The notes: generated by a model from the letters alone, not told the origin. A stretch of DNA of 64,000 nt from Collinsella aerofaciens (GCF_015561195.1 NZ_JADMSU010000001.1:124001-188000), one strand, 5' to 3'; positions 1 to 9,337 are shown, numbered from the stretch's first letter. Translations and numbers: made by a program.

Positions 1-2386
1 CCAGAATGACCACATGCGTGGCAAAGCCGTAGCAGATGTGGCTCTTGGGGTTGGGAACATCCGCACCCAGCTTGTCGGTCGGCTCCAGATACACGTAGCC
101 AAACTCGCATCCCTCGAGCGCCTTGATGGCGGCCGCAGGATCCTGAGGATGCATGCCCTGACCGGCGACGAGTTCCTGCGTGCGCAGCTGATAGGCGCGA
201 CCGTCGTCGTACTCGATCTTGACGCCGTCGCCATGCGCACTCACGGGAGCATCGGGTGCAGGCTTGCCGGCCTCGATGCCAACCATGGCATCGCGCAGCA
301 GGAAGGCGGCGCCGCGCACGGCCTCGCCGGTCACGACCGTCTGACGCGAGCCAGACGTGGTGCCGGAGTCGGGAGCGTTCTCGGTGGAGCACTCGCCGTT
401 GGCGATGCAGCTCAGCGGCAGACCGCACGCCTCGGCAACGTCCTGCAAAAAGACGGTGTTGCAGCCCTGGCCGATGTCGGACGTGGCGGCATAGACCACA
501 GCGACGCCGTTCTCGACGCGAATCTTGCAGCGGCCGGCATCGGGCAGGCCCACGCCCACGCCGGCGTTCTTCATGGCGCAGGCGATACCGGCGTGTCCGG
601 GATGCGCATAGTAGGCATCCTTTACCGCGAGCAGCGTCTCCTTCAGCGCCGTGGAGCAATCGGCGATCTGGCCGTTGGGCAAAACCTCGCCCGGCTCGAT
701 GGCGTTACGGTAGCGGATCTCCCACGGATCCAGGCCGACCTTCTCTGCCAGCAAGTCGATCAGGCTCTCGAGCGCAAACTCGGACTGACAAACGCCAAAG
801 CCGCGGTACGCGCCGGCGGGCGGGTTGTTGGTGTAGTAGCCAAAACCGCGAATGTCAGTGTTCTGGTACTTATAGGGGCCAACGGCATGCGTGCAGGCGC
901 GCTCGAGCACCGGGCCGCACAGCGACGCGTAGGCGCCGGTATCAAAGTTGATCTCGCAGTCCAGGCCGGTAAAGTTGCCCTCGGCGTCGCAACCCAGCGT
1001 AAAGGTGCCATCCATGGCATGGCGCTTGGGATGGAAAGCGAGCGACTCGGCGCGCGTGAGCTTGCACTTCACAGGACGCTGGAACTTATATGCGGCGAGC
1101 GCGGCCAGGTGCTGGATAGACACGTCCTCCTTGCCGCCAAAGCCGCCACCCACGAGCATGGTCTCGACGACCACACGCTCGGGCTCGCTATCCCAGCCAA
1201 ACATGTGGGCGCACTCTTTGCGCGTATCGTAGGCGCCCTGGTCGGTCGACTGCACCTTGACGCCGTTCTTGTACGGGAAGGCGACGGCGCACTCGGGCTC
1301 CAAGAAGGCATGCTCGGTAAAGGGCGTGGTAAAGCGCTGCGTCACGGTGAACGCGCTCTCCGCCAGCGCCTTGGCGGCGTCGCCGCGCGTCACATGGCGA
1401 CTCTGGCACACGTTGTCCTTGAGCTCCACCGTGTTGCCAAAGGCAAAGAAGCTGTCGTGCAGGCGCGGGGCGTCGGCAGCCCTGGCCTCGACAATGTTGC
1501 GCACGGGCTCCAGCGGCTCGTAATCGATCTTTACGAGCTTCTTGGCCTTCTCGAGCGTCGCCTCGTCCTCGGCAACCACCAGCACGATGGCGTCGCCCAC
1601 GCAGCGGGTGATATCGCCCTGGGCGATCATGACGTCCCAGTCCTGGATAAGGTGGCCGACCTGGTTGACCGGCACGTCCTCGGCGCGCAGGATCCCCACC
1701 ACGCCGGGCAGGGCCTCGGCCTTGGAGGTATCGATGGAGAGCACGCGGGCGCGCGGATACTTGGAGCGCACGGCGCTGGCGTAGGTCAGGCCCGGCTGAT
1801 CGAGCTCGTCGATGTCATCGGGGTACTTACCCTCGCCGAGCACCTTCTTGCGCACGTCGATACGGAAGGCGCGCTTGCCCACGCCGTAGTCGTCACCGCG
1901 CTCCAGGTCCTCGTCAATCTGCTTTTCGCCGCGGAGCACCGCAGCGGCGAGTGCGATGCCCTCGATGATCTTCTTGTAGCCGGTACAACGGCAGACGTTG
2001 CCGCGAATGGCGTACTTGATCTGCTCCTCGGTGGGCTCGGGGTCCTCGGCGATGAGCGCTGCACCCGCCATGACCATGCCGGGGATGCAAAAACCGCACT
2101 GCACGGCGCCCACGGCGCCAAAGGCGTACACAAAGGCCTCGCGCACGTCCTGGGGCAGGCCCTCGACGGTCACGATGTTGCGGCCGGCGGCAAGGGCGGT
2201 GGTCAGTACGCAGGCCTTGACGGCCGCGCCGTCCACATGGATGGTGCAGGTGCCGCAGGCGCCCTCGGAGCAGCCGTCCTTGGCGGAATGGATGTGCAGG
2301 TCGTCGCGCAGGTAGCGCAGCAGCGGTTTATTTTGGGTCGTTGTGCGCTCGACGCCGTTAACGGTAAAAGTGAATTCCTGTGCCAT
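1..2386 (-). CDS. xdh: Selenium-dependent xanthine dehydrogenase, fused FeS and Mo subunits (partial, 3' end off window)
   Basis: Hydroxylates xanthine or related purines at a molybdopterin centre. The gene runs off the left edge: 795 codons are present and roughly 50 C-terminal residues, with the catalytic Glu loop, are probably missing. From ATG 2386 (SD AAGGGAA) come an N-terminal [2Fe-2S] domain (Cys39, 44, 47, 59), a second [2Fe-2S] domain (CGFC at 97-100, CRC at 132-134), then the Mo-binding part with GGGFGGKED near 413 and AYRGFG near 525. The small FeS and large Mo subunits are one chain and no FAD subunit lies beside it. That architecture and the neighbours ygfK, ssnA and a xanthine permease match the Se-dependent xanthine dehydrogenase family (TIGR03311 as I recall it). 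Selenium dependence is inferred from context; the labile selenium is not gene-encoded. Confidence 0.88.
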   Translation of the reverse strand, partial: MAQEFTFTVNGVERTTTQNKPLLRYLRDDLHIHSAKDGCSEGACGTCTIHVDGAAVKACVLTTALAAGRNIVTVEGLPQDVREAFVYAFGAVGAVQCGFCIPGMVMAGAALIAEDPEPTEEQIKYAIRGNVCRCTGYKKIIEGIALAAAVLRGEKQIDEDLERGDDYGVGKRAFRIDVRKKVLGEGKYPDDIDELDQPGLTYASAVRSKYPRARVLSIDTSKAEALPGVVGILRAEDVPVNQVGHLIQDWDVMIAQGDITRCVGDAIVLVVAEDEATLEKAKKLVKIDYEPLEPVRNIVEARAADAPRLHDSFFAFGNTVELKDNVCQSRHVTRGDAAKALAESAFTVTQRFTTPFTEHAFLEPECAVAFPYKNGVKVQSTDQGAYDTRKECAHMFGWDSEPERVVVETMLVGGGFGGKEDVSIQHLAALAAYKFQRPVKCKLTRAESLAFHPKRHAMDGTFTLGCDAEGNFTGLDCEINFDTGAYASLCGPVLERACTHAVGPYKYQNTDIRGFGYYTNNPPAGAYRGFGVCQSEFALESLIDLLAEKVGLDPWEIRYRNAIEPGEVLPNGQIADCSTALKETLLAVKDAYYAHPGHAGIACAMKNAGVGVGLPDAGRCKIRVENGVAVVYAATSDIGQGCNTVFLQDVAEACGLPLSCIANGECSTENAPDSGTTSGSRQTVVTGEAVRGAAFLLRDAMVGIEAGKPAPDAPVSAHGDGVKIEYDDGRAYQLRTQELVAGQGMHPQDPAAAIKALEGCEFGYVYLEPTDKLGADVPNPKSHICYGFATHVVIL

Positions 2387-2398
2387 GGTGATTCCCTT

Positions 2399-2878
2399 CT
2401 ACACGCCGGCGGCGATGCCGGTGCGGTCGTGGATGGCGCCATGCGGGCAGACGACAGCGCACATGCCACACGACAGGCAGTCCGTACCATCGATATGGGC
2501 GCAGTTGTCCTCGATGCGGATAGCGCCGGCGGGGCACTTTTTGGCGCACATGCCGCAACCGATGCAGCTCGTGTCGCAAATCTTGCGGGCGATGGCGCCC
2601 TTATCGGTGTTGTTGCAGCGCACCAGGATGTTCTGGTAGCCGGGAACGAAGGCAATCACGCGCTGCGGGCACGCCATGCCGCACAGGCCACAGCCCGTGC
2701 ACTTGGAGCGATCCACGCGGGCGATGCCATCGGCCAGCGCAATGGCGCCGTGGGGGCAGGCCGTGACGCAGGCGCCACAGCCAATGCAGCCTTCGCTGCA
2801 GCGGGCATCGCCGCCCGCGGAAGCACAACCGCTTCCGCAGGCAACGTAGGCCACGTTATGTTGAATGGATTTGGCCAT
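2399..2878 (-). CDS. Polyferredoxin with four 4Fe-4S motifs, RnfB-like
   Basis: A 159-residue cytosolic electron carrier. Four Cys-rich clusters are visible in order: CIGCGACVTACP, CTGCGLCGMACP, CIGCGMCAKKCP and CLSCGMCAVVCP, plus extra N-terminal cysteines (CGSGCAS). The middle stretch beginning GYQNILVRC resembles the ferredoxin half of RnfB. It lies 12 nt after ygfK and 12 nt before xdh in one transcription unit, so it most likely passes electrons between the xanthine dehydrogenase and the flavin-containing YgfK. No membrane segment is present. The partner assignment is from position only. The SD before ATG 2878 is weak, so it may depend on coupling to ygfK. Confidence 0.85.
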   Translation of the reverse strand: MAKSIQHNVAYVACGSGCASAGGDARCSEGCIGCGACVTACPHGAIALADGIARVDRSKCTGCGLCGMACPQRVIAFVPGYQNILVRCNNTDKGAIARKICDTSCIGCGMCAKKCPAGAIRIEDNCAHIDGTDCLSCGMCAVVCPHGAIHDRTGIAAGV

Positions 2879-2889
2879 AAGAGACTCGC

Positions 2890-5889
2890 CTATTTCTTAA
2901 GAAGGTACGGATAGCTGTCGCGCACGGCCTTGATGGTCAGGCGGACGGCCTCGGGCAGACCGGTGTTGAGGGCATCGACCGAGACGGTACGGACCGTGCC
3001 GGCAACACGGACCTTAAAGTGATCCTCGTCCACGGCCAGGAAGCCCTCGTTCTCGGAGTTCTCCATGTCCTCCTCGCTCCAGAACAGGGTGAGCTTGTCC
3101 TTGTAGGGACGACCCTCCTGGTAGGGGCAGAACACGGCGCAGTTGCCGCACTCGTTGCACATGCCGTCGACATGTACCACCTGATGCTTGGCCAGGCCCG
3201 GCACCTTAATTGCCACGTTGGCGCGGTTGGGGCACACGTCGCAGCAGACCTCGCACACCGAGCCGCAGCCCAGGCAGCGGGTCTTGGTGCAGTTGCGCTT
3301 GTCGCGGCACAGCGACCCCTTGCGCTCGTAGCTGGTGTCCTCGCGGCCGGCCTGCTCGTTGCAGTCGGCGTACTTGTTAAAGTCCACACCGGCAATGGCA
3401 CGGGCGACCTCGGCGGCGTCGGCGATAGCCTCGACCACGGTGGCCGGACCGCGACGGCAGTCACCGGCAGCCCAGACGCCCTCGACGCCGGTGGAGGTGG
3501 CGGCAAGGCGGCCGCGACGGTCGTGCTCGACGCCCGCAGCATCGTACAGGCTGGCATCGATGCCCTCGCCCACGGCACAGATCACCGTGGTGGCGGAAAG
3601 CTCGTCGGTCTCGCCCGTGGCGACAGGGCTGCGACGGCCGCTTGCGTCCGGCTCGCCAAGCTCCATAACATCGCAGATCAGCACGGCGCCGTTGAGCGCC
3701 TTGGGCGCCAGCAGCTCGCAGAACTCAACGCCATCGGCAAGAGCAAGATCGAGCTCTTCCTCGTCGGCGGGCATCTGCTTCTTGGTGCGGCGATACACCA
3801 GGCGCACGTTCTTCACGCCAGCCAGGCGCTTGGCCACGCGGGCGGCGTCCATGGCGGTGTTGCCGGCGCCAATGACCACGACGTCCTCGCCCAGCTCGAG
3901 CTTCTCGCCCTTCTTGGCGGCCTCGAGGAACTCCAGCACGTCGAGCTCGGCACCCTCGCCCAGGCCTGCGGAACCGGGCATCCAGGCACCGGTGGCAACG
4001 ACCACGTCGGTAAAGCCCTGGGCCTTGAGCTCGTCAATGGACTCCACGCGGGCGTTAAGCTGAACCTTGGCACCAAAGGCCAGGCAGAGCTCGGCGTCGT
4101 GCGAGATATCGTCGCTGGCGATACGGAACTCGGGGATCACGTGACGGACCACGCCGCCGAGCGAGTCGCGGGCCTCAAAGATGGTGACAGGCACGCCGGC
4201 ACGTGTCAGGAAGAACGCCGTCGCCAGGCCGGCCGGGCCGCCGCCGATAACGGCAACGTTGCGCTCACCGTCGCTGGCGATGGCCTGGGCGCGCAGCTTG
4301 GGCAGCACGGCGGTCATGGCCTCGCGGGCGGCCTTGAGCTTGCTGGCGCGAATCTGGGCGCCCTCGGGCTCGTAGAAGGCACGCTCGCAGGCACGGCCGC
4401 AGGGATGCGGGCAGATGGTACCGGTAATGAACGGCAGGGCGTTGTGCTCGATGATGATGTTGAGCGCGTCCTCGTAGCGGCCCTCGTCAACAGCCGCCAG
4501 GTAGGCGGGAATATCCTGCTGGATGGGGCAGCTCGTACGGCAAGGCGTGGTAAAGCAGTCGGAAAGCGGGCTCTTACCGGCGACCTTGCGGTCGGGCAGC
4601 GGGCGCAGCGGCTTCTTGTAGAGCGGGTTAGTGAGCGAGTCGGTCTGGATCGCAGTCACGGCCTCGAGAGAGACGCCCGCGAACGGCTTGCCGTCCAGGT
4701 CGGTAAACTCGCCGGCCATCTGGCTAAAGCGCTCGTAGCCACCGGGCTTGAGCACGTCAGTCGCCAGGGTGACGGGCCAAATACCGGCGTCATACAGGGC
4801 ACGGATGTTGTAGACCGTAGCACCGCCGGAGTAGCTGATGCGCAGCTTGCCATCGAACTGCTCGGTAATGCGGCGGGCAGCCTCGATGGTCAGCGAGAAC
4901 AGCGAACGACCGGACATGTACATCTCGGTGGAGGGCAGCTCGTTCCTCGTCACGTCGACGGGGAACGTGTTGGTCAGCTTGACGCCAAACTCCAGGCCGC
5001 GCTCGGCGCACAGGGCAATCAGGCGCTCGAACATGGGCACGGCGTCGACCCACTGCAGGTCCTCGCGGAAGTGTGTGTCATCGAAGACGATGTAGTCAAA
5101 GCCCAGCTCATTGAGGCGCTGACGGGCAAACTCATAGCCCAGCAGCGTGGGGTTGCACTTGATGTAGGTGTTGAGGCCCTTCTCGGTGATCAGATAGGTC
5201 GCGATGCGCTCGATCTCCGCCGGCGGGCAGCCGTGCAGGGTAGACTCGGTGATGGAGTTGGAGACGCGTGCCGGGATGGACTCGACAAACGCGGCGTCGA
5301 CATGCTCAAACTTGTCCAGGTTGGCGAGTGCCCATGCGCGGCACTCGTTCCAGACGTCGGAGCTGCTGGCGTCCTTCATGCCCTCGATGTACGCGTCGAC
5401 CTTGGGGCTCTTAATGCCCTCCAGGTCATAGCCCACCGACATGTTGAAGACAAAGCCGTCCGGGCTGCCCAGACCGTACTCGCGAGCGATCAGGTGGCAG
5501 GCAAACCATGCCTTCACGTACTCGGCAAAGGCCTGCGGAACCTCGAGCTCGGTCGACCACTCGCAGTTGTAGCACTCGTCCTGCGCCACAATGCAGGGCT
5601 TGTTGACGCAACGGGAAAGCTCCTCGCCGTCCATAACCTGAACGGTCTTGAGCTCAAAGAAGCGGGAGCCGGCCACGTAGGATGCCACGATGTTCTGGGC
5701 CAGCTGCGTATTGGGACCGGCGGCCGGGCCAAACGGAGTCTCGATGCGCTCGTCAAAAATGGGAAGCGCACCCTCCTGGTTGGTCGTGACCATCTTGCGC
5801 ACGCCAAAGATGGCGTCCTGGGTCTTGTGCTCCTCGATGATCCAGTTCATCAGCTGCGAAAACGGGATCGGCCTCATGATGTCGCTCAT
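2890..5889 (-). CDS. ygfK: YgfK-type flavin/iron-sulfur oxidoreductase (annotated elsewhere as putative selenate reductase subunit)
   Basis: A 999-residue protein. I chose ATG 5889 (SD GAGGAG), not the longer upstream reading, whose extra 48 Arg-rich residues are intergenic. Residues 1-430 resemble a dihydroorotate dehydrogenase-like barrel. At 440-510 is a GltD-type 4Fe-4S segment (CRTSCP, CPHPCGRAC). An FAD Rossmann motif (GGGPAGLA) lies near 547 and an NAD(P)H Rossmann motif (IGAGNTAMDAAR) near 665. Two C-terminal 4Fe-4S clusters start at 872 (CLGCGSVCEVC) and 911 (CNECGNC). This is the YgfK domain order (TIGR03315). Known roles are thin: despite the selenate reductase name, clustering with Se-dependent hydroxylases suggests transfer of substrate electrons to NAD(P) or ferredoxin. 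Confidence 0.88.
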   Translation of the reverse strand: MSDIMRPIPFSQLMNWIIEEHKTQDAIFGVRKMVTTNQEGALPIFDERIETPFGPAAGPNTQLAQNIVASYVAGSRFFELKTVQVMDGEELSRCVNKPCIVAQDECYNCEWSTELEVPQAFAEYVKAWFACHLIAREYGLGSPDGFVFNMSVGYDLEGIKSPKVDAYIEGMKDASSSDVWNECRAWALANLDKFEHVDAAFVESIPARVSNSITESTLHGCPPAEIERIATYLITEKGLNTYIKCNPTLLGYEFARQRLNELGFDYIVFDDTHFREDLQWVDAVPMFERLIALCAERGLEFGVKLTNTFPVDVTRNELPSTEMYMSGRSLFSLTIEAARRITEQFDGKLRISYSGGATVYNIRALYDAGIWPVTLATDVLKPGGYERFSQMAGEFTDLDGKPFAGVSLEAVTAIQTDSLTNPLYKKPLRPLPDRKVAGKSPLSDCFTTPCRTSCPIQQDIPAYLAAVDEGRYEDALNIIIEHNALPFITGTICPHPCGRACERAFYEPEGAQIRASKLKAAREAMTAVLPKLRAQAIASDGERNVAVIGGGPAGLATAFFLTRAGVPVTIFEARDSLGGVVRHVIPEFRIASDDISHDAELCLAFGAKVQLNARVESIDELKAQGFTDVVVATGAWMPGSAGLGEGAELDVLEFLEAAKKGEKLELGEDVVVIGAGNTAMDAARVAKRLAGVKNVRLVYRRTKKQMPADEEELDLALADGVEFCELLAPKALNGAVLICDVMELGEPDASGRRSPVATGETDELSATTVICAVGEGIDASLYDAAGVEHDRRGRLAATSTGVEGVWAAGDCRRGPATVVEAIADAAEVARAIAGVDFNKYADCNEQAGREDTSYERKGSLCRDKRNCTKTRCLGCGSVCEVCCDVCPNRANVAIKVPGLAKHQVVHVDGMCNECGNCAVFCPYQEGRPYKDKLTLFWSEEDMENSENEGFLAVDEDHFKVRVAGTVRTVSVDALNTGLPEAVRLTIKAVRDSYPYLLKK

Positions 5890-5987
5890 AATGAGCTCCT
5901 CTCTGTAACGCCCGGCGAGACCGCGCGGCGGGCGCAAATACGGTGTAGCGCTAGCACAGCGCCGGCGACCCCGCGGAGGCCGCCTAT

Positions 5988-6023
5988 GCGCGCGTCGGAT
6001 GCGGCGAAACATCCGACGCGCGC
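5988..6023. repeat. Perfect 14-bp-stem palindrome between ssnA and ygfK
   Basis: The arm at 5988-6001 (GCGCGCGTCGGATG) is exactly complementary to 6010-6023, with an 8-nt loop. No T-tract follows on the minus strand, so it is not a classic intrinsic terminator. It may be an mRNA stabiliser or partial attenuator that sets ssnA:ygfK stoichiometry. A similar GTCGG-containing palindrome with an 8-nt loop lies on the other side of ssnA (7543-7574), suggesting a REP-like element. Confidence 0.75.
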
Positions 6024-6039
6024 GAATCTCCAATTGGAA

Positions 6040-7395
6040 TTAGTAGGCGCGATCGTTGAGCGTGCTCCAGAGCTTCTTGGACTCAGCCATGGTCCACGCG
6101 TTGATCTTTTCCTCATCGATACCGACAAACTCGCGATCCTTGTACAGGACGCGGCCGTTGATGATGGTGGTGCGGCAGTTTTTGCCCATCATGCCAAAGA
6201 GCATGTGACCGTCGATGTTCTCCTCGCTCAGCGGCGTAAAGGGCTTGTAGTCCATGACGATGACGTCGGCGGCAGCGCCGGCCTCGAGCACACCGAGCTT
6301 GCGATCGAAGTACTTGCTCGCCATCTTGGCGTTGTTCTCGAACAGCATCGTCATGGCCTCGCACCAGCCCACGTTGGGCATGGCGGCGTTGTGGCGCTGA
6401 ATGATCAGGAAGACCTTAAGGCTCTCGAGCATATCGTGGGTGTAGGCGTCGGTGCCCATGCACACGGGGATGCCGCGGCGGAAGAACTCGAGCACGGGGG
6501 CGCAGCCCACGGCGTTGCCCATATTGGATTCGGGGTTGTTGACGAGCCAGGTACCGGACTCCTTGACGATATCCATCTCGGCAGGCGTCACGTGGATGCA
6601 GTGGCCGAGCATGGTGTCGGGACCCAGCAGATTGTGCTGCAGCAGGCGCTCGACGGGGCTGATGCCGCCGCGGTTGAGGCGGGAGTCCCACACATCGTTC
6701 ATGCCCTCGCACACGTGGATGTGGAAGCCGGTCAGGCCGTTGTTGGCCTCGGCCATCTTATCCATGGTCTCGTCCGAAAGCGTAAAGGTGGCATGTCCGC
6801 CAAACATGGCGGCGATCATGTGGTTGTCGTTATCGCGACGCTCCTTGGCGGCCCATTGGGCAAATTCGGCGTTCTCGGCAATGGCCTGGTCGCATTTTTC
6901 CTGACCGCGGCGATCGGAGACCTCGTAGCACAGGCACGAACGCATGCCCAGCTCCTGCGCGGCGTCCTTAATGGTAAAGAGGCTGCCCGGAATCTCGTAG
7001 AAGCTCGCGTGGTGATCGAAGATCGTGGTGACGCCATCGCGGATGGAGTCCAGAATCGTGGCATAGGCGCTGGCCTTGGTGCCGTCGAGCGTCAGGTTGT
7101 CGTCGATCTTCCACCACTGCTGCTCAAGATTCTCTAGGAAATTGGTGGGGTTGCAACCCTTAATGGCAAGGCCGCGGGCCAGACCCGAGTAGATGTGGGT
7201 GTGGCAGTTGATGAGTCCGGGCATGATGAGGTTGCCCTGGGCATCGACGTACTCGGCATCCGGGTACTTGGCCTTGAGCTCGCACTCGGGGCCCACTTCG
7301 ACGATCGTATCTCCGTCAATGGCGACCGCACCGTTGGGAATGAACGGGGTCTGAGCGTTGCGGGTAAAGACGGAACCGTTAGCGACCAGAAGCAT
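6040..7395 (-). CDS. ssnA: SsnA-type amidohydrolase of selenium/purine clusters
   Basis: A 451-residue metal-dependent amidohydrolase (TatD/ATZ-TRZ-like fold), probably a deaminase or hydrolase of a purine-derived substrate; its exact reaction is not established. Visible metal-ligand motifs are NCHTHIYSG, FDHHAS and the GTDAYTHD region, and the C-terminus has the amidohydrolase signature LEAGAAADVIVMDY. The sequence tracks E. coli SsnA closely around HTHIYSGLARG and HMLFGMMG. I chose ATG 7395 (SD AGGGAG 7 nt upstream); an in-frame ATG at 7413 sits on the wrong side of that SD. It is flanked by palindromic intergenic segments and lies between the permease and ygfK on the same strand. Confidence 0.87.
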   Translation of the reverse strand: MLLVANGSVFTRNAQTPFIPNGAVAIDGDTIVEVGPECELKAKYPDAEYVDAQGNLIMPGLINCHTHIYSGLARGLAIKGCNPTNFLENLEQQWWKIDDNLTLDGTKASAYATILDSIRDGVTTIFDHHASFYEIPGSLFTIKDAAQELGMRSCLCYEVSDRRGQEKCDQAIAENAEFAQWAAKERRDNDNHMIAAMFGGHATFTLSDETMDKMAEANNGLTGFHIHVCEGMNDVWDSRLNRGGISPVERLLQHNLLGPDTMLGHCIHVTPAEMDIVKESGTWLVNNPESNMGNAVGCAPVLEFFRRGIPVCMGTDAYTHDMLESLKVFLIIQRHNAAMPNVGWCEAMTMLFENNAKMASKYFDRKLGVLEAGAAADVIVMDYKPFTPLSEENIDGHMLFGMMGKNCRTTIINGRVLYKDREFVGIDEEKINAWTMAESKKLWSTLNDRAY

Positions 7396-7447
7396 GAATG
7401 CTCCCTTCAACATCAGGGGCGGGGTTTGACACCTCTGACATGGCGGA

Positions 7448-7574
7448 GTGCGAAGCGCCGGCCTACACCGGAAACGGGCCCTCTCCCGTCAACGCTTCAC
7501 CAAAGGGACAAACCCTTTGAAGTGCGGCTTGGCGCCGCATGACGTCGGCGGACGAGGCGATGCGTCCGCCGACG
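7448..7574 (-). promoter_or_regulatory. Densely structured intergenic segment upstream of ssnA
   Basis: The 195-nt gap between the permease stop and ssnA can fold into consecutive hairpins on the minus strand. They are a perfect 12-bp stem (7543-7554 with 7563-7574), GCGGC/GCCGC near 7523-7540, CAAAGGG/CCCTTTG (7501-7519), and a branched element closed by 7448-7457 and 7493-7500 that contains ACGGG/CCCGT and CCGG/CCGG. It matches no riboswitch class I can recall. Candidates are a novel leader RNA sensing a purine or molybdenum cofactor, or merely clustered REP-like palindromes. Confidence 0.5.
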
Positions 7575-7590
7575 AATAGCACCGAATTGG

Positions 7591-8985
7591 TTACTTCTTG
7601 CTCTCGGGCAGGACCAGATCCACGGCAGCGTCCTTGGCAGCATCGATGTGCTGAGCCACGACCGGCGTCTGCGGAAGGATCAGGTTAAGGACAATGGCCA
7701 TGATGGCGGTGGGGGTTACGGCATTGGAGCCGATGACGGTGGACACCCAGGCGGGCATACCCTCGCCGGCAAGGCAACCGCTGGCCATCCAGATACCCAG
7801 GCCAAAGACGACGGAGGTACCGACGATGGTGGTAGTGCGCTGCGTGAGACCCTCGCGGGTGAACATGCGCACGCCGTTCATGGTGATGGTGCCAAAGACG
7901 CCGACGGTCGCGCCGCCGATGACGGGCTGCGGAATAGCGGAAAGGACGGCAGAGAGCTGCGGGAACAAACCAGCGATGGCAAAGACGGCCGCGATGATCA
8001 CAAAGACCCACTTGTTGACGACCTTGTTGGAGCAGATGATGCCCACGTTCTGGCCAAGGGCGCTGGTGGGAAGACCGCCCAGCAGGCCGCCGACCATAGA
8101 GGTGAGGCCCTGGGACACGATAGCGCCGGAGAGCTCGCGCTCGGTGGGCATACGGTCGATGGAGCCCAGGCAGGCGGCGGAGACGTCGCCGATAACCTGA
8201 ATGGCGACCATGGGGAACACGACGGCGAGGGTAATGCAGACCTCGGGATCAAACTCGAGCGCGTAGGGCATGAGCTTGGGAAGGGCGAAGACCTGAGCGG
8301 TGGCGACGCTGGAGAAGTCGATCATGCCAAAGGGAATCGAAACGATCATGCCAACGATCATGCCAAAGAACACGGATCCCAGCTTGAGCGTGCCCTTGCC
8401 AAAGTTGGCGAGCGCAAAGACCACGGCGAAGGTGATAAGAGCGACGCACCAGGCCTGCGGGGTACCCCACAGCGGCGTACCCATACCGCCGGCCATATAC
8501 TTGACGGCCGTGGGATACAGCGAAACGCCGATGGAGAAGATGACCGTACCGGTCACGACGGGCGGGAACAGCCACTTGATCTTGCTGTAGGCCAGACCAA
8601 AGAGGACCGCGACGGCGCCGCCGACGATCTCGCCGCCCAGCAGCGCACCAAAGCTAAAGCCCGAGGCACCCATGGCCTGCAGGGCCGGCAGGAACGCGAA
8701 CGAAACGCCCATGACGATGGGTAGGCCGCCGCCGATGCGACGGAAGGGAGCGAAGGCCTGAAGGGCCGTATCGATCGCCGAAAGAATGAGCGCGACTTGG
8801 ATGATGTCGGTGCTCTGCTGGCTATTAAAGCCGTAGACGCCGGCCATGATGACCGCCGGGGTAATGATGCCGGCAAACGATGCCAGTACGTGCTGAAGGG
8901 CACACGGGATCATTTCCTTAACGGGAGGCATGCCTTCGCGAGTGAACAGGGCTTCAGTGCCGTTCGTAACCGTCTCCTGGGTCAT
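7591..8985 (-). CDS. NCS2 family xanthine/uric acid permease
   Basis: A 464-residue integral membrane transporter of the nucleobase-cation symporter 2 family. Hydrophobic segments alternate through the whole length. The N-terminal region (ALQHVLASFAGIITPAVIM) and the AFLPALQAMG and QVIGDVSAACLGS stretches are typical of uracil-xanthine permeases. Start ATG 8985 follows GGTGG. It is the first gene of the purine module and supplies substrate to the Se-dependent dehydrogenase, so xanthine or uric acid is the likely cargo, but NCS2 specificity cannot be read reliably from sequence. It diverges from the regulator at 9338. Confidence 0.88.
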   Translation of the reverse strand: MTQETVTNGTEALFTREGMPPVKEMIPCALQHVLASFAGIITPAVIMAGVYGFNSQQSTDIIQVALILSAIDTALQAFAPFRRIGGGLPIVMGVSFAFLPALQAMGASGFSFGALLGGEIVGGAVAVLFGLAYSKIKWLFPPVVTGTVIFSIGVSLYPTAVKYMAGGMGTPLWGTPQAWCVALITFAVVFALANFGKGTLKLGSVFFGMIVGMIVSIPFGMIDFSSVATAQVFALPKLMPYALEFDPEVCITLAVVFPMVAIQVIGDVSAACLGSIDRMPTERELSGAIVSQGLTSMVGGLLGGLPTSALGQNVGIICSNKVVNKWVFVIIAAVFAIAGLFPQLSAVLSAIPQPVIGGATVGVFGTITMNGVRMFTREGLTQRTTTIVGTSVVFGLGIWMASGCLAGEGMPAWVSTVIGSNAVTPTAIMAIVLNLILPQTPVVAQHIDAAKDAAVDLVLPESKK

Positions 8986-9083
8986 TTGACCACCAATCCT
9001 CGAAGTAGTTGTTTTCGCATCTAACGCTCTATTGTGACGCAGTGCGGGGTTGAGGTTGTGCCTTCATTGCATATCGTATTAAA

Positions 9084-9138
9084 GATGATTCTCATTCTCA
9101 ATAATAATTTTTTGTTATCAGACTATTCTTCAGCTGAA
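9084..9138. promoter_or_regulatory. AT-rich regulatory region: Fur-like box and TTCAGCTGAA palindrome
   Basis: This lies in the 352-nt divergent region between the permease (minus) and the YheO-type regulator (plus). Read on the minus strand, 9084-9106 contains TGAGAATGAGAATCAT, very like Fur-box hexamer repeats. At 9129-9138 is a perfect 10-bp palindrome, TTCAGCTGAA, within a wider imperfect dyad. The rest of the region is markedly AT-richer than its surroundings and shows no ORF. The Fur assignment is pattern-based only; the palindrome could be the operator of the neighbouring regulator. Confidence 0.35.
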
Positions 9139-9337
9139 ATAACTCGTTTCCGCAGGTCAGGAATGTGTCTGGTCTAAACAACATCTTACTTTTCTTTTGG
9201 TCAACCGTTTACCGCTAAATTCCTACCGTTCGTCTGCATTACGCAATGTACCTGCGGATATACGAGATGATGGGCAGCGTGTTACCATGAGAAAAAATTG
9301 TTATGAACATTTCCGATTTCACCCAAAGGAGTTGCCC

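Noticed and set aside
14-2914. 966-codon open frame on the plus strand
   Set aside because: Exact antisense of xdh and the ferredoxin gene. The protein has no domain pattern and low-complexity Ala/Gly/Leu/His composition, produced by GC-rich third positions opposite real codons.
3019-7137. 1372-codon plus-strand frame
   Set aside because: Antisense shadow of ygfK and ssnA, and it spans their intergenic palindrome; the minus-strand genes have clear FAD, FeS and amidohydrolase motifs.
7448-7574. Known purine riboswitch upstream of ssnA
   Set aside because: The conserved loop-loop and junction nucleotides of the purine riboswitch family are not seen; kept only as an unnamed structured region.
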